Assembly (NCBI GenBank): GCA_963920705.1
Contig: OY987232.1
Coordinates: forward strand, 10,381,318 to 10,445,317
Reading direction: 5' to 3'
DNA length: 64,000 nt
From: Odiellus spinosus
Taxonomy: Eukaryota > Arthropoda > Arachnida > Opiliones > Phalangiidae
The notes beneath the pieces were generated by a model. It did not search any database and had not been told where the DNA came from. It saw nothing but the letters and a program-made list of their open reading frames with translations. Below, piece by piece: positions 1 through 11,839 of the stretch (position 1 is its first letter; each line of letters opens with the position of its first letter). The position numbers and the translations under genes are program-made.

Positions 1-947
1 TGGCTTTAGGCATAGACTCAAAGTTCTATGATCTGATCTCATACCTTAATTGGATAATGTTTTCTATGGATAATGTTTTATTATAACTCCTCGACTTTAG
101 TCGAGTCAATTCGTTCATGTTAGCTTATGAATGCTTATACAAGGAATTTAAAGGGAATAAAAATTCCCCATATTTTAATTTTTAATTTAGGTTGCAAACG
201 AACAAACCTAATCCATGGATAATGTTTTATTATAGCTCCTAGTAACTAATTAGTTGTCCCTTATGGAAATCATCATTTAAATTGTACGGTTTTAATGAAA
301 AGAAAAATGAAAGTATTACAATTTATTTAAAAACCTTATCCGCTCTAAAATTCGTCGCTTTGAAATTCTCTTCCCTTGCGCGCACAATATAGCTTTGAAA
401 GTACAAATTGTTGTGGTTTGCGTCGTCTGCTAAGTTAGAAAAGAAGATGACTTTAAAGGGGCTTTAAAGAACACATTTCCCTTTATCATATACCCATTCC
501 AATAAACCGGCGAGTATTTTTAACGATCCGTTCAATTGCGAGTCGTGGAAATTCGGGTTAAATTAAGAAAACATAAAGTGGACTCGCGTTATACTGAAAA
601 ATAACAGTTCAATACACGTTTTCCCTGAAAAATAATTAAGCGAAATTTAATGTTAAGCGTCAGTGGGAGAAAATCGTCTGTTATGTTTTTTCTTAAATAT
701 TTCCGAGTGAATAAAATCATTTGTTTTTAAATTTGAAACTCTAAATCGTGCCAGATTGTGATTATATTTAAATTTCGTTTTAAAAGAAAATCTAATTATA
801 TTTAAATTTCATGTTTTAAAAGAAAATTTAATTGTATTTAAATTTAATGTTTTAAAAGAAAATTAAATATCTGTCACTTCAGACATTCAAGGCCATAACA
901 TGTCCTTCTGGGTCTTTGTTCGCAAAGACATTTTTGATATAATCAAA
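1..947 (+). repeat. Dispersed repeat E2, copy 1 (cut by window start)
   Basis: The same sequence recurs at 60,520-61,592 (same strand) and at 55,737-56,830 (reverse complement). It ends in ...GACATTTTTGATA followed by TA, as in the other copies. The end section (about 723-865) contains three diverged copies of a 38-40 bp A/T-rich motif around TTTTAAAAGAAAAT. The complete copy at 55,737-57,189 shows that this end is one of two inverted termini of about 320 bp, so this is probably a non-autonomous DNA transposon. I see no coding potential. Confidence 0.75.
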
Positions 948-2006
948 TATATATATTAAAACAGAAAGTGAATAATACGCCGCCTTTCCTACCTTTTTCA
1001 AAGGAAAACATGAAAAGATAGGGGCAAGGGGGGGGGGATGACAGGGGCGGTTGATCCGCCTCATTTTCAACTACCAATCAAATTCGAACTAGGTTAGCTC
1101 ATTGGAAACGTCATTTACGTGATGTAACAAACCGAAAATAGTTTTGGTACGCTAGCGGCTCCTGGCGAGTCCCGGGAGTGTTAGGGAACTAGGAAGTTAG
1201 AATTCGTCTGCTCAACTAGGCTAAAGTTCGTATTTTTGTTTAACGGTTTCTTTTGCCAACTTGCCTTATCGCGCGTCTCTTTAATTAAGTTTAATTGATA
1301 CCGAGACTGTGTTGTGTTTGTTATTGAAATGCCTCGAAAAAAAACAGCAGAACAGATAGCTTTTTCAGCCCAAAAGCCGAAAAATCAGAGCACCCAATAT
1401 AATTTCTACGCAAAAGTTGGCCGGAATGTTGGTTTACAGACAATGGAAATATCAAAATATTCAAAGTCTAAAACAGATTTTCGTAATGTGGCAGTCCAGT
1501 TTGATACCCTTGTAATGAAATGTGACAAAGAAGTGGGAACTGTAAATCGAGTCTATAACGAAATTGGAATCCAAAGTGAAACACGTAATTCAGATGCAAA
1601 GACTATGACTATTTAAGTTTTCCATCTTTATCAATTATAAAAAACTCATCCTTTTCGTAATTTTCTAAAATACTTGCTAAATTAATCTCTGACATTCTGA
1701 TTCTGACTAGCCACCTTAGATCACATCACATTAAGCCTTGGAACTAAATTATCACAGACCGCCCGGCAGACGACGCGAAAGTAAAAAAATAAGTGAAGTT
1801 AGGGAACTACATTTTTTGGCATATTTACGCATGTACCTTGTGTAAAACTACGCGACAGTAAATCTCCGCCGCGGCGAATGACCAACTCCTCCCGTCACTC
1901 TGTATGGGGTCGGAAATATTGAGCCGACTATTGGAAAACTATCTTTTCATGTTATGGGTTAGGCGCCGTGTTATTCACGTTCTGTTTTAATATATATTTT
2001 TGATAT
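939..2006. mobile_element. TIR element of about 1.07 kb with one small ORF
   Basis: The two ends are inverted copies of each other. The left end (about 939-1,020) reads ATATTAAAACAGAAAGTGAA and later AACATGAAAAGAT. The complement of the right end (about 1,935-2,006) reads ATATTAAAACAGAACGTGAA and later AACATGAAAAGAT. The element abuts the end of the E2 repeat, and its right end also carries TTTTTGATATAATCAA, so it may have inserted into or next to an E2 terminus. Superfamily not recognised; no transposase motif seen. Confidence 0.6.
1329..1616 (+). CDS. Small ORF of unknown function inside a TIR element
   Basis: An open frame from the first ATG (1,329) to TAA at 1,614-1,616 encodes 95 residues beginning MPRKKTAEQIAFSAQKPKNQ. 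It is basic and hydrophilic at the N-terminus, with no signal peptide or membrane segment. I do not recognise a domain. It lies in the middle of the 939-2,006 TIR element, so it could be a remnant of an element-encoded protein, a captured exon, or chance. The frame could extend upstream only without an ATG. Codon use is A/T-rich like the surroundings. Confidence 0.3.
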   Translation: MPRKKTAEQIAFSAQKPKNQSTQYNFYAKVGRNVGLQTMEISKYSKSKTDFRNVAVQFDTLVMKCDKEVGTVNRVYNEIGIQSETRNSDAKTMTI

Positions 2007-2014
2007 AATCAATT

Positions 2015-2500
2015 TAGAACCGCTTAATAAAGCTCGGCTAGGTTTATGTTATAACCTTTTCGTAACCTATTCAGGTACCTTTCTCTCTACTACTTATTGA
2101 AATCTTTTTTTAAACTCGATTAAAACTACACTTTCTCTCTATTAACTCGAATTCAATGGATATTCCTTATCATTATACTGTTTAAGAAATAAAAATTTTG
2201 TTTATCATTTTGAAGCAATAAATAAAGGTCGGCTAAGCTTATGTTTTAACCCTTTGTAACCCATTCAGACACCCTACTTTCTATTACTTCATATACCTTA
2301 TCAATCTATCATTATTGAATTCTGTGTTTAACTAGAGAAATTTTCGTACCCGAAAAAAGTCTTATCAAATTTTGTCAGAAGTACCTTTGTCTGTATTAAT
2401 TCGAATTCAGTGGACGGTGGGAAGAGGAATACGACGACGACGATTTCAGTTATCAAGCGCCGCGGGTCCATTGGAAAAAACATTACGGTTTCTGATGAAA
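2015..2500 (-). repeat. Dispersed repeat, inverted copy of 14,195-14,815
   Basis: The segment with TCTGTATTAATTCGAATTCA, the CGACGACGACG stretch and the GCCGCGGGTCCATTGGAAAA tail is the reverse complement of 14,210-14,400. The preceding part holds two diverged copies of a unit of about 143 bp (AGCTCGGCTAGG...CCTATTCAGG) that occurs three times in the partner copy. No coding potential seen. Confidence 0.7.
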
Positions 2501-2509
2501 TTCGAGTTT

Positions 2510-3700
2510 AGATAAAGGTTATAATACTTATATCGTGCCAGTCGTTTAAGAGAATATTAAACCCGCCGTTTGAGTAATTTCATTAAAAACTTTGGCGGAA
2601 TTTGGTCCAATAGGAATTCGGTCTAATGGGATTCGGCGCAATAACAATATACCTATATGCTCACTTAAAAAATAGACTATTTATCATTCCAGTTAACTCT
2701 TCCGGAGAGTAAATATAGATAATATTTGTATCCGTTTGTATCGGAAAATGATCTTAGAAAATTATACCAGTTCACTATCGAAAAAGAAATTTTGAAAATA
2801 TATTTTGGCCAAAAATAATAAATAAAATTTACGCATAATAAGCCTGGCTTTATTGTTCATTATCAGTGAATTTGAATAATAATTATTTTATTTTATCTGA
2901 ATTCTAACAAACGAGAATTATCTTTCGATTATCATACGTGTAAATACAATTAATTTGATAATAGATAAGGCTTCAAAATTTTAGGATAAACCTTACCCAT
3001 TTAACTAATATCTGAATTTACAAATTATATTTTTAAGTCAACAATAATTAATCCAAAAAGAATATTTTTTAAAATAAGAAAAAAATAAAGATATTGATTA
3101 TACGATTTCGAGGACTATTTATAATTTGAAATAGATCATAGAAAATATAATTTATCATGCCAGTAGTGGAAGCCATTTACTACCACTGTAAATGCTACCT
3201 TGTAATGCTTTTTCTAACTGGTAGCTTAAAGCATTTAAGCATAGCCTTGTTAACACTAAAATCCTTTTTTAAAAAGAGTCATGGTGATAATTGAGGAACC
3301 CTTGTGCAATCAAGTTTAACCTGTTTAGGAATTAACGAGCTATATACATATAATATTTTGAAATTAAATGTTTGAAATAAAGAAAAAAACTAAAAAGTAA
3401 TTGATTTACAGTTTAACAAATATTTAATCAAAAAACTTTTACTCGCAAATAAACAGAATAAAACTTAACTTGATATTTAACGCGATTACATTAAATGGTT
3501 AATAAGAGAGGAGGACGGTAAGTAAATTCAAATAGATGACGCGATTCGCGAAGCTATATGCGGGTCAAATCTCAACTATACGTGTATGCATAAGAAAAAC
3601 ATGATGTCACGTGGAAAATAAAGGATCAATTTTAATTTAAAATTTGGAAAACCCCGAAGATTAAAAAATTCTGTAATCTCTTTTAAGATTGTTTACAAGT

Positions 3701-3778
<78 letters not shown>

Positions 3779-4585
3779 GCGCATTTTTCCACGTCACGTA
3801 TCTACGGCCAGTAAGTGGTTTTCAATTTCTTCAAAACAATGGAACAGTTTCATGTTAAACGTCTTGTCGCTCCACTGCCCAGGCACCAGTTATCTTCGAG
3901 TTTTCGAAATGCGAGAAAAGCGAACTCTTCCTGATTACATCCTGTTTCCGTGACTATATTTGCTTTTTCTTCCGCAATTCCTGCTGTGAGTCATTTCGCT
4001 AACAGACCTTATTATAAAATAACCTTGGAAACGGATAAAAGAGTCGTTAAAAAGCACCCGTTTGTAATGAAGAAGTTGCCTTTATCTCTATAGGTTTCCA
4101 TTTGCCTCTCTAATTAATGTTGGTTTTGGCTTGCTTCCGTCTCTTTGTGAGGAGGACGTCTACTTGTAGTTTCCATGTGTCGTAATTTTCTTTTGTTAGT
4201 GCATAGATCCTGACGTGGTGAATTCCAGCCATGGTAGAATATTTAACGTAAAGATCTTCAAAACGCGTAACAATAAATCACGAATGCGACCGTTTTCAAA
4301 ACTAATAAATTACTCCGCAATTAAAACGTGCTGATCCCACAACTTGTTGCTTTATAAAGAACGACTACTATGTTGTCAATAACATTGTTTATTCGCAAGT
4401 GAAATACATTATCATAAAATATAGGTTTTTATATACACCATAAACAGTATAATCAAGGGATATTAATTCCATGTTATCAATAGACGAAAAAACATGAGCA
4501 GTTTACATTAAGAGATACCGTTTAAAAAAAGAATTTTAGGCTTTACAAATAAAATCACAATAGTCTCTTTGAACTGTCACAGTTA
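2510..4585. other. AT-rich stretch without recognised genes
   Basis: No ORF of note and no family match recognised. It contains the long AT microsatellite at 3,704-3,777; otherwise it looks like unconstrained A/T-rich DNA. Confidence 0.6.
3704..3777. repeat. (AT)n microsatellite
   Basis: About 37 perfect AT dinucleotides. A shorter (AT)n tract occurs near 7,067-7,092. Confidence 0.95.
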
Positions 4586-4589
4586 TCAA

Positions 4590-5184
4590 TAATACAAAAA
4601 ATAGGTTTCTTCGCACCCTTAAAAAGGGCTCTTTATTTAATTCGAGTCAAACACGTGAAGGGACACAAATTAAATGTTAGAGAAAGAGCAATTTAATATC
4701 TTTAATATTATAGTTAGTAGATTTAGTCTACTACTCCAAAGAATTTATTACTATTAAATATCTTCCAAAAAACGGATAACGATGGCCTAGGAAAAAGTAT
4801 TTCAAATAAATTTACTTTTAAATTTCTAAATTAAAATAAATAGCATTAGCGTTTCCATTATATAGAACACATAACCATTTGTATGACTAATGGATAATAT
4901 ACATATATATACATTAAAGGAACTTTATATTTGTGATATTGATAGAATTTAAATATAGCATCAATAAGAGAGGAAGGTTTCCTAGGTCGTCTTTATCAGT
5001 TTTTTGGAAAAATTTTAATAATAAAAAAATCTTGAAGTAGTAGACTAAATCAACTAACTATAATTTAAAGATATTAATTTGCTCTTTCTCAAACTATTAA
5101 TCTGTGTCCCTTCAGGGGTTTGACTCGAGTTAGATAAAAAGTCCTGTTTAACGGTGCGAAGCAACCTTTTTTGGTATAATTTCT
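4590..5184. mobile_element. Foldback element, GCGAAGCAAC family, copy 1
   Basis: The left arm (from about 4,590, TTCGCACCCTT..., through a GTGAAGGGACA motif, AGAGAAAGAGCAATTTAATA, TAGTAGATTTAGTCTACTAC and CCAAAAAACGGATAA) reappears as an imperfect inverted copy in the right arm ending near 5,184 (...GGTGCGAAGCAACC). Arms are nearly 300 bp each with little unique centre. Related foldbacks lie at 16,312-17,077 and, more distantly, 19,752-20,866; half a copy is at 28,985-29,160. No coding capacity, so presumably a non-autonomous element. Confidence 0.8.
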
Positions 5185-5379
5185 GTCCCTTTTTCACCAA
5201 AAATATACACCTTTTCCACATTTCACTAATTAAGTGAACTTTAATTCTTACTAATGCTAAATAAGAATTAAAGCGTATAATTGAGGCTTCAATCTATACG
5301 TAATTAAGAGCCTGGTACAAATATCGAAAGACAAAGATTAACTAAAATAACATTACCTAAAGTAGTAAAGCCGAATGAT

Positions 5380-5790
5380 CTAATTCGAGGGTTAACTAAT
5401 CTAACCTAATCTTACCTAAAATATTACAAGAGCGACGGGTTAGCCCGAGCTATAGATTACCTAGTTGGAGGGATGGGCTATTTCAAGGGATTAATTAACT
5501 TTACCTTAAAGATTACAATATGGACGGGGAAGCCCGACGGATTAACTAGTTGGAAGGATGGGCTAATTCGAGGGAAAATGTAACTTAAACTAGCCTTATC
5601 TAAAATATTACAAGAGTGACGGGCTAGCCCGAGCTAGGTATTAACTAGTTAGAAGGATGGGCTAATTAGAGGGATTAACTAACGTAACCTTACCTTACCT
5701 CAAAGATTATCAGATGGACGGGGTAGCCCGAGGTATTAACTAGTTGGAGGTATGGGCTTATTCGAGGGATTAACTAACCTTACCAAAAAA
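5380..5790 (+). repeat. Degenerate tandem repeat, unit about 95 bp
   Basis: Four diverged units share GGATGGGCTA (near 5,470, 5,556, 5,655 and, as TATGGGCTTA, 5,750), GACGGG...AGCCCGAG and ATTAACTAGTTGGA. The same family occurs in inverse orientation at 15,700-16,190 and about 17,425-17,555, close to foldbacks of the 4,590 family. Confidence 0.75.
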
Positions 5791-5799
5791 CATGATTGG

Positions 5800-6619
5800 T
5801 ACGGAAACCCGTGTTCAAATTCCGTGAATAAACGTTAAACAAAGTACAAAATAGGATTGGTCATTGTTCCTAGTTGAGACTTGTAAGTGATCGTCGTTTT
5901 GTTATCAAAGATTTTATAATTTTCACATTCTCGGCCATAAATTTTCCCTTTGATTTTTAATAAATTGGAGGAATCCCCCTTCAGTAAATGGTGTCCTCCA
6001 TTATTAAACTTTTATTCTAGTAAAACATCTCCAAGTTTGCCTTAAATATTTTCCATAACTCAAATACTAATTATTTAAAAAAATCTAATACTATACCTTA
6101 AATATATCAAAGTATCTGGTGATCATAAACTTTATATGGTTCCACTTTTATTCCGAAATAGATCACCACTACTACGAGGAGTATCTGTCCGGGCAATGTT
6201 CGGGAAAATGAAGATAGTTGGCGAGGATTTAAATTGCTGATAAAAAATACCAAGATAAAACGTTTATCGAAAACACGAATATATGAGCGTCGGTGCGATG
6301 AACCTGGTGTAGTATGTGTTCCGAAGTTAAGTACAAAATACACGTACTAATATAGAAAATCTCAACTTTGATAATGATGATTTAAATCCTTACATAAATG
6401 TTCTCTCCGATTATTGAAAACGGACACAGATGCGACGTAAATTCCAACGTATATTTCACAATAAATGTTTTTAGCAACACTGTGGTCGCGAAGAGATAAA
6501 GGCTGCTTTTCCTTAGCCTATATTTCACGAAATGAGGATAAACAAGTTTTAGCTACACCTATGACATTGAAAACAAGTTGGGAAACCAAAATATTACCTC
6601 TCCTCGTCCCAAGTCTAAT
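5800..6619. other. Unassigned stretch
   Basis: No coding region, repeat or structural motif that I can support. The open frames here are short, unconserved and start at arbitrary points. Confidence 0.5.
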
Positions 6620-6677
6620 TGTAAACAAGAAAACTAATGAAACCAGGTAGTCGATGTTAAAAATTGATTTTATAATT

Positions 6678-6814
6678 GGTATGATTATACTTTTGAGTGG
6701 GATCAGCCATAAGAGGCGAAATTCATCTCCTATCTACCGGAAACTATTTTTATAGTATCAGACCTTGATGACTTTCGGAAACCAAAAAAAATAAAAAAAA
6801 ATTTATTATATGGT

Positions 6815-6856
<42 letters not shown>

Positions 6857-7054
6857 CATTGGTGGGACCTAACCTAACCCAACCCAACCTAACCAAAGCC
6901 ATGTAAAAAAACTGAAAAAAAAAAACAAAAAAACTTTTTTTTTTTTGGTTTCCGGAAGTCGTCAAGGTCTGATATATACTATAAAATAGTTTCCGGTAGA
7001 TAGGCGGTGAATTACGCCTGTTACAGCTGATCCCACTCAAAGTATAATCTTACC
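6678..7054. mobile_element. Palindromic MITE with 8-bp target-site duplication
   Basis: The element starts GGTATGATTATACTTTTGAG and ends with its complement (...CTCAAAGTATAATCTTACC). Inverted arms of roughly 120 bp flank a poly-T tract and a CCTAA-like run. It is flanked on both sides by TTATAATT (6,670-6,677 and 7,055-7,062). The 8-bp duplication would fit a hAT- or P-type transposase, but the ends are not diagnostic. Confidence 0.85.
6864..6896. repeat. Short CCTAA-like run
   Basis: About six CCTAA/CCCAA pentamers in a row, resembling the arthropod telomere repeat (TTAGG)n read on the other strand. It sits in the centre of a MITE, so it is at most an interstitial relic. Confidence 0.4.
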
Positions 7055-7065
7055 TTATAATTAAA

Positions 7066-7097
<32 letters not shown>

Positions 7098-7739
7098 AGA
7101 AATAGGAGTGGCACACTTCTTGCTGTAAGGTTACTTATGCCGCCAGCTGGTAGAAAGTTACAGCATATTTATTTACAAAATAAAATGAAATTTAAATATG
7201 ATATTATGATAGCAGAAGACTAATACTATTTTATTAAGCATAACTGATACGAAAAAATCGTATTAAAATAACAAGAAAACTAATGAAACCAGGTAGACGA
7301 TGTTAAAAATTTATTTTATAATTTTTGGGTTAAAATAAGAAAGAGGAGTGGCACACTTCTTGCTATAAGGTTACTTTTGCCGCTACACTATTTACACGAT
7401 GAAACTAGTGTCACCTGTTGGTAGAACGTTTACATCATATTTATTTCCAAAATGAAATTAAATTTAAATATGATATTATGATAGAAGAAGACTAATACCA
7501 TTTTATTAAGCATAAATGATACGAAAAAATCGTATTAAAATAATTAGTCAAATTCTAATGACAATTAAAAATAGGAGCGACGTATTCAGCTACATGGTCA
7601 TGTTTAGTTTTATTTTCACTCTCTCGAAAGAGTCGAATATTCTACGAAGAGACCCCATGCTCCGTGCAAGCACGGACGCGCCATACCACTACCTTAATTT
7701 TCGAGCCTCTGTTATTTTACAGATACATAATAGTTGAAG

Positions 7740-8510
7740 TTTATCTTAAATTAAAATTATTCTAACCAAAAGTAAAACAAAAAACCATAATTAAATTATT
7801 TTCAAGCTATAGGACTAAATTAAACGTAATGATGATAGAATTCAATTAACTATGATTAAACAAATTGTAGTTGAAATGGATTTTACAAGAATAAACACAA
7901 CTGAATTTTTAGATTATTTATTATTAATTAATTTAAACCTAAGACTGAATTAAAGAGAATGATGTGATTAAACAAATTATAGAAAATGACTTAATGAGTT
8001 TGACCTTCCTTGACTGAAAGGTATTAAGGTAAGCTTTAAGCCGAGTTCGAGGGAAACTAGTGTCACCTACAGCATAAGCTACTAATTATTCCATGCTTAC
8101 AGATAGAAAGTTAATTTACAAAATATAATTAAATTTAAATATGATTTTTTGAGAGAGGACTAGAACTAATTATTATAGAATTTAAATCAAGCATAATTAA
8201 AGTTTTTAAAAAAACCGTACGCCTTTATTTCGTTATACTGCTGTAGTCCTACTTCCTACTAATCTAGCGTCACCTGTGACAAAAAGTTAACGTCAAATTA
8301 ATTTAATAAATATAATTAAATTTGAATATTATATTATGATCGTTTAAGACTAGTAATATTTTATTTTATAATGTAAATTACGAGTAATAAGCTTTTAAAT
8401 TTTTTTTTAATTGGATACATATATAAAGCATTATACGCGACGCTACTATTACACGGCCTGGCTTCCGTAAAGCACCTATCACAGATTTAAGATGTTTTTA
8501 TCTCAGATTC
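7740..8510. other. AT-rich stretch without recognised genes
   Basis: Contains weak, diverged echoes of the 7,100-7,500 duplication (AAATTTAAATATGAT, GACTAGTAATATTTTATT), suggesting an older tandem duplication. Nothing coding seen. Confidence 0.5.
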
Positions 8511-8514
8511 TACC

Positions 8515-8730
8515 ATGTACTTATAGCATAACCGCTAGCGCGTTGGCATGGCTATCCCAAAAGTTAACAGCGTCGAGCGCGGACAGTGACTGGGAGGGAG
8601 ACCTCCTGTGAGAGATTTTATTTGAAATGAAAATTTCAGAAATTGGAAATTGTACCGCCACCTATGAGAAGAGTGGTGAACTAAAATAGAATTTTCTTGC
8701 GATGACGTAATTGCGACCACTGCGAACGAC

Positions 8731-8772
<42 letters not shown>

Positions 8773-8970
8773 ACACACACGATCAGGACAGAACCTCTCC
8801 GTGAACTAAAGTTCACTCGGAGAGGTAAAAAGAGGCTGAAAGGAATGATGCTATAGCAGGGGCGTGTTTTGCATGCATAAATGCTCTTTAAACAATTTGA
8901 ATAGAGTCGTGAGATTCCTTTAAACACGAAGTTGTGGAAATTTCTCGAGCCGACGTGATGTTAGGGCCAT
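8515..8970. repeat. Hairpin-plus-CA repeat (family X), copy 1
   Basis: A (CA)n microsatellite at about 8,733-8,783 is followed by a hairpin at 8,794-8,826 whose arms are CCTCTCCG and CGGAGAGG around GAACTAAAGTTC. The same pairing of a CA/TG tract and a CCTCNCCG hairpin occurs at 10,143-10,215 and 22,264-22,317, which marks these as members of one family. The open frame on the minus strand is only a translation of the CA tract. Confidence 0.55.
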
Positions 8971-9079
8971 GTTTAAAATATATTCTTGTATCTATTATAT
9001 ATGCCTTTTAGGTGGTCTTCCTCCCGTGCTCGCGTAGCGCTCGATTCTGCATAACCTTACGGTCGAGTATCGGACGCTC

Positions 9080-9200
9080 TTTCACGTTACCACAGATTCT
9101 TAGTAAAGTATGAGAGACAAGTTGGGAAACCAAAATTTAACTTCCCCGACCCCGACGTTAAGGTAACATAATCTAACCTAACCCTACCTAATATAAAAGA
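9080..9200 (+). repeat. Dispersed repeat, inverted copy of about 13,660-13,800
   Basis: The motif ACAAGTTGGGAAACCAAAAT followed by a C-rich CCCCGACCCCGACG run and CTAACCTAACC matches the reverse complement of 13,660-13,730. A fragment with the same opening is at 6,576-6,620. Confidence 0.65.
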
Positions 9201-9317
9201 TGAAAAGAAATATAGAGTATTGGAAGAGTAGAAGAAACAGCGTGCATTTGATTCACACTGCTCTATTTCCCATCCACGTTACGGAGTATAAGTATTTTAC
9301 CTTAACCTCAAGGATTC

Positions 9318-9460
9318 AGAAAATGTAAAAGAGTGTGCTGCGTTAACAATAATTATAAGCGACAGGTCGTAGATTTCTTAATAGACACCAAATGAAATGT
9401 CCTGCGTTACCCATAATTATATGCGGCATGGCGTTGTTTTCTTAATAGACACACCAAATG
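9318..9460. repeat. Tandem duplication, unit about 75-80 bp
   Basis: Two diverged copies share CTGCGTTA, ATAATTATA, CTTAATAGACAC and CCAAATGAA. Confidence 0.6.
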
Positions 9461-10026
9461 AACTGTTTATTTTCAAAGTAAATATGTAAAATACAAATTC
9501 TTGTAACATAAATTAACACTTGAGCATAGGCTAATCTGTGTGATTATCTTTGATTATCCACTGATTTGATAAAGACGAAGGATTTAGTCTGGGATGGCAA
9601 GGAAGACAAGGAATTAAAACGACGACGACATGGTAGCAAGTTCCTCTTGGACAACCCGTAAAATATTCTAGACTGAATGTTCCATTTATCACCGATTGTC
9701 GGTAGATGATTGGCAATTACTTCCGGTACTAATAGAGGACCATTACTAACATTTTCATCATACGAGAGATCCCAGTCATTGGAAGAATCCAAGGATGGAG
9801 TTGGTCGAGAGGTTATTTTCCAAACCGGCTGACAAGACGTTAGATTCCACTCCTATGATAAAAAAAATCTTAAAGACTGAAAGTAGACTAATTCCCATAC
9901 CGTTAATATTAAAAACAGGCCAGCTGGCCTGTTTTATTTATAGGTGTCTCAAAATTTCATTAGAAAAGTCTATGGAGATTTGTCTTATGAGGTGGAATCT
10001 TTTTTGTCAATGATAACTGAGGTTTT

Positions 10027-10057
10027 CTCCTTCTTCTTCTTCTTCTTCTTCTTCTTC
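10027..10057. repeat. (TTC)n microsatellite
   Basis: About ten TTC trinucleotides. They create artificial poly-Phe and poly-Lys frames on the two strands. Confidence 0.9.
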
Positions 10058-10139
10058 GTCCGACCGCGAGTCCGTTTCATTGAGAGTTTGCATTCGAGAG
10101 AGAAAAATGTGTTAGGCTCGTGGGGGTACTCTATATTTT

Positions 10140-11830
10140 TACCTCCCCGACTGAACTTTAGTTCAGGGGGAGGTGTTACACTGATCGTGTCTGTGTGTCT
10201 GTGTGTGTGTGTCACTTCTCACTTCCTGTGTAAACGGAAGTCACGTGACCTGGCTCGTGGAGCCAAAAGTCTAGAGACGTAATCATACCAGCTTATCGTT
10301 CAATTCCGGGGAATTACCTCCTTTAAGCACATCATCGCCTTCCACCATCCACTTTATGGTCGAACCTCGATGCTGAACAGGCGAAGGCGATTACAAGCAG
10401 TGGGACGTCTCCCACTGTCATAATCACCTCCGACCATCCCCACAACAAGGTCCAACCTCCAGTTTCCGATCTCAGCGTTCCATACTAGCGAGGCGTCCCC
10501 CACTAGTACAGTTCACATCAACCTTCCACTGACTCCAAACATCGCCCCACCAATGGGTAACTTGCGTCGCCAAGCGCCTAGAGATCAAGAATCAGCAAGA
10601 CATTGAAAGGGGGGGGGGTTTTCCCCCTAACTTCATGGCCACCACGCACGGTTACTTCAATTAATATAGGCCTTCGAACGGTTTATATAGCATCTTTTTG
10701 GAACGAATGCAAATTAGCCTCATGGTGTGATATCGATAGGGAAATGAAACACAATATTAATTTATATTATAAATAAAAATATCGGGATGGTTAAATTTAA
10801 TCTAATTAATAAGAAAGTCGAAAAATTAATTTAAAATTCGAGATAGTTTAGAAGTTATTTGAGAATTTGTGCAAAAATTTAAAGAAATTTGACCGATTAA
10901 TGGCAGTTTGAGTTGGCAGCATGCGCCTAAGCTATTTTCCATATATATCATTTACTCGAAAAAGCAAAGGTATAACGGGTAGTATAGGCTTATCTCTGGT
11001 GCAAACTTAGGGTGGATTGAAGAATATAAATAAAGGTGCGTTTACACGGGTATGGAAGATTGAAATGACATAATTTAGATAAGCGATAAAGGCGCGTTCA
11101 CAGGGATAAATTTATGATTATAAGGACATTGGAAATTGTTATTAATATATTTTTGGTTCATTTCGATTGAATTATAAGGGAATCAGCTTTATTTACCGGG
11201 ATAAACTGTTTTCTTCTAGCGAAGTTGGAAACAGTATGTAGGAACTTGGCTATAAAAAGAAGTTTCTAGCTCGCATTTTCAATTAAAGTTTTTCAATTTC
11301 TCGCCCGTTTCCGATACTGCATAAAGCACTAAAACTTCGTTAATGAGTTCGATTTCTCGCTCATTTGCGAAAATGTCGCGTGTACGTGAGGGTATAATTC
11401 ACGAGAAACGCTGGATTTGCAGTAAATTCTTCATTAATGTTTGTAATTTCTCGCCAGTAAATGTCTAAGTGACTTCCTTGCCTCTATCTGTTCATTAGTA
11501 TGCGCAAAATAAAGTCGCTTAATCTGATTGGATATGTCATAAATTCGCGCCAGACTTTTATTTTGACGTTTAATTTCGACCTTTAGAGTATACTTAAAAA
11601 CGAGGCAAATGGTGAGGCAGGGTTAAAATTCTAATTAATTGATTGGAACTTAATAAGAGCTTCGATTTTACTCGATTCAACTTTAACCAGTTCAAGGGGA
11701 ATTGCAATACACCATGGTGTATAAGATTTAAAGGTGAGGCTGATTGATACAAAATGTTAAACCACTTAAGAAAAATTATAGTCGTGAAACTCTCCTTGAA
11801 CAGAAGTAGAGTAGGTTTCACGTGTATTTG
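10140..11830 (+). repeat. Dispersed repeat (family X), long copy
   Basis: It begins with a hairpin (CCTCCCC...GGGGGAGG around GAACTTTAGTTC) and a TGTCTGTGTG tract, then runs through GGAGCCAAAAGTCTAGAGAC and a G/C-richer stretch. It continues to CAGCATGCGCC, GGTATAACGGGTA and, at 11,710-11,820, GATACAAAATGTTAAACCAC. An inverted copy lies at 21,295-22,325, shorter because the part equivalent to about 11,060-11,710 is missing. Base composition at 10,300-10,620 is clearly more G/C-rich than the surroundings, but no conserved frame survives in both copies. Confidence 0.7.
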
Positions 11831-11839
11831 TGACTAGCG

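Larger units (their letters stand above)
6620..7545. repeat. Direct duplication interrupted by a MITE in one copy
   Basis: The text AACAAGAAAACTAATGAAAC, GATGTTAAAAATT, then AATAGGAGTGGCACACTTCT and GAAGACTAATACTATTTTAT occurs twice: 6,626-6,677 plus 7,090-7,270, and 7,271-7,545. The second copy has no insert at the corresponding position, so it preserves the pre-insertion site for the element at 6,678-7,054. Confidence 0.75.

Noticed and set aside
6864-6896. Telomere
   Set aside because: Only about 30 bp of CCTAA-like sequence in the middle of a MITE.
8535-8927. 130-residue minus-strand ORF
   Set aside because: Spans a CA microsatellite (Cys-Val run) and a hairpin repeat; no protein family resemblance.
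9944-10282. ORFs across the TTC tract on both strands
   Set aside because: Open because of the trinucleotide repeat.
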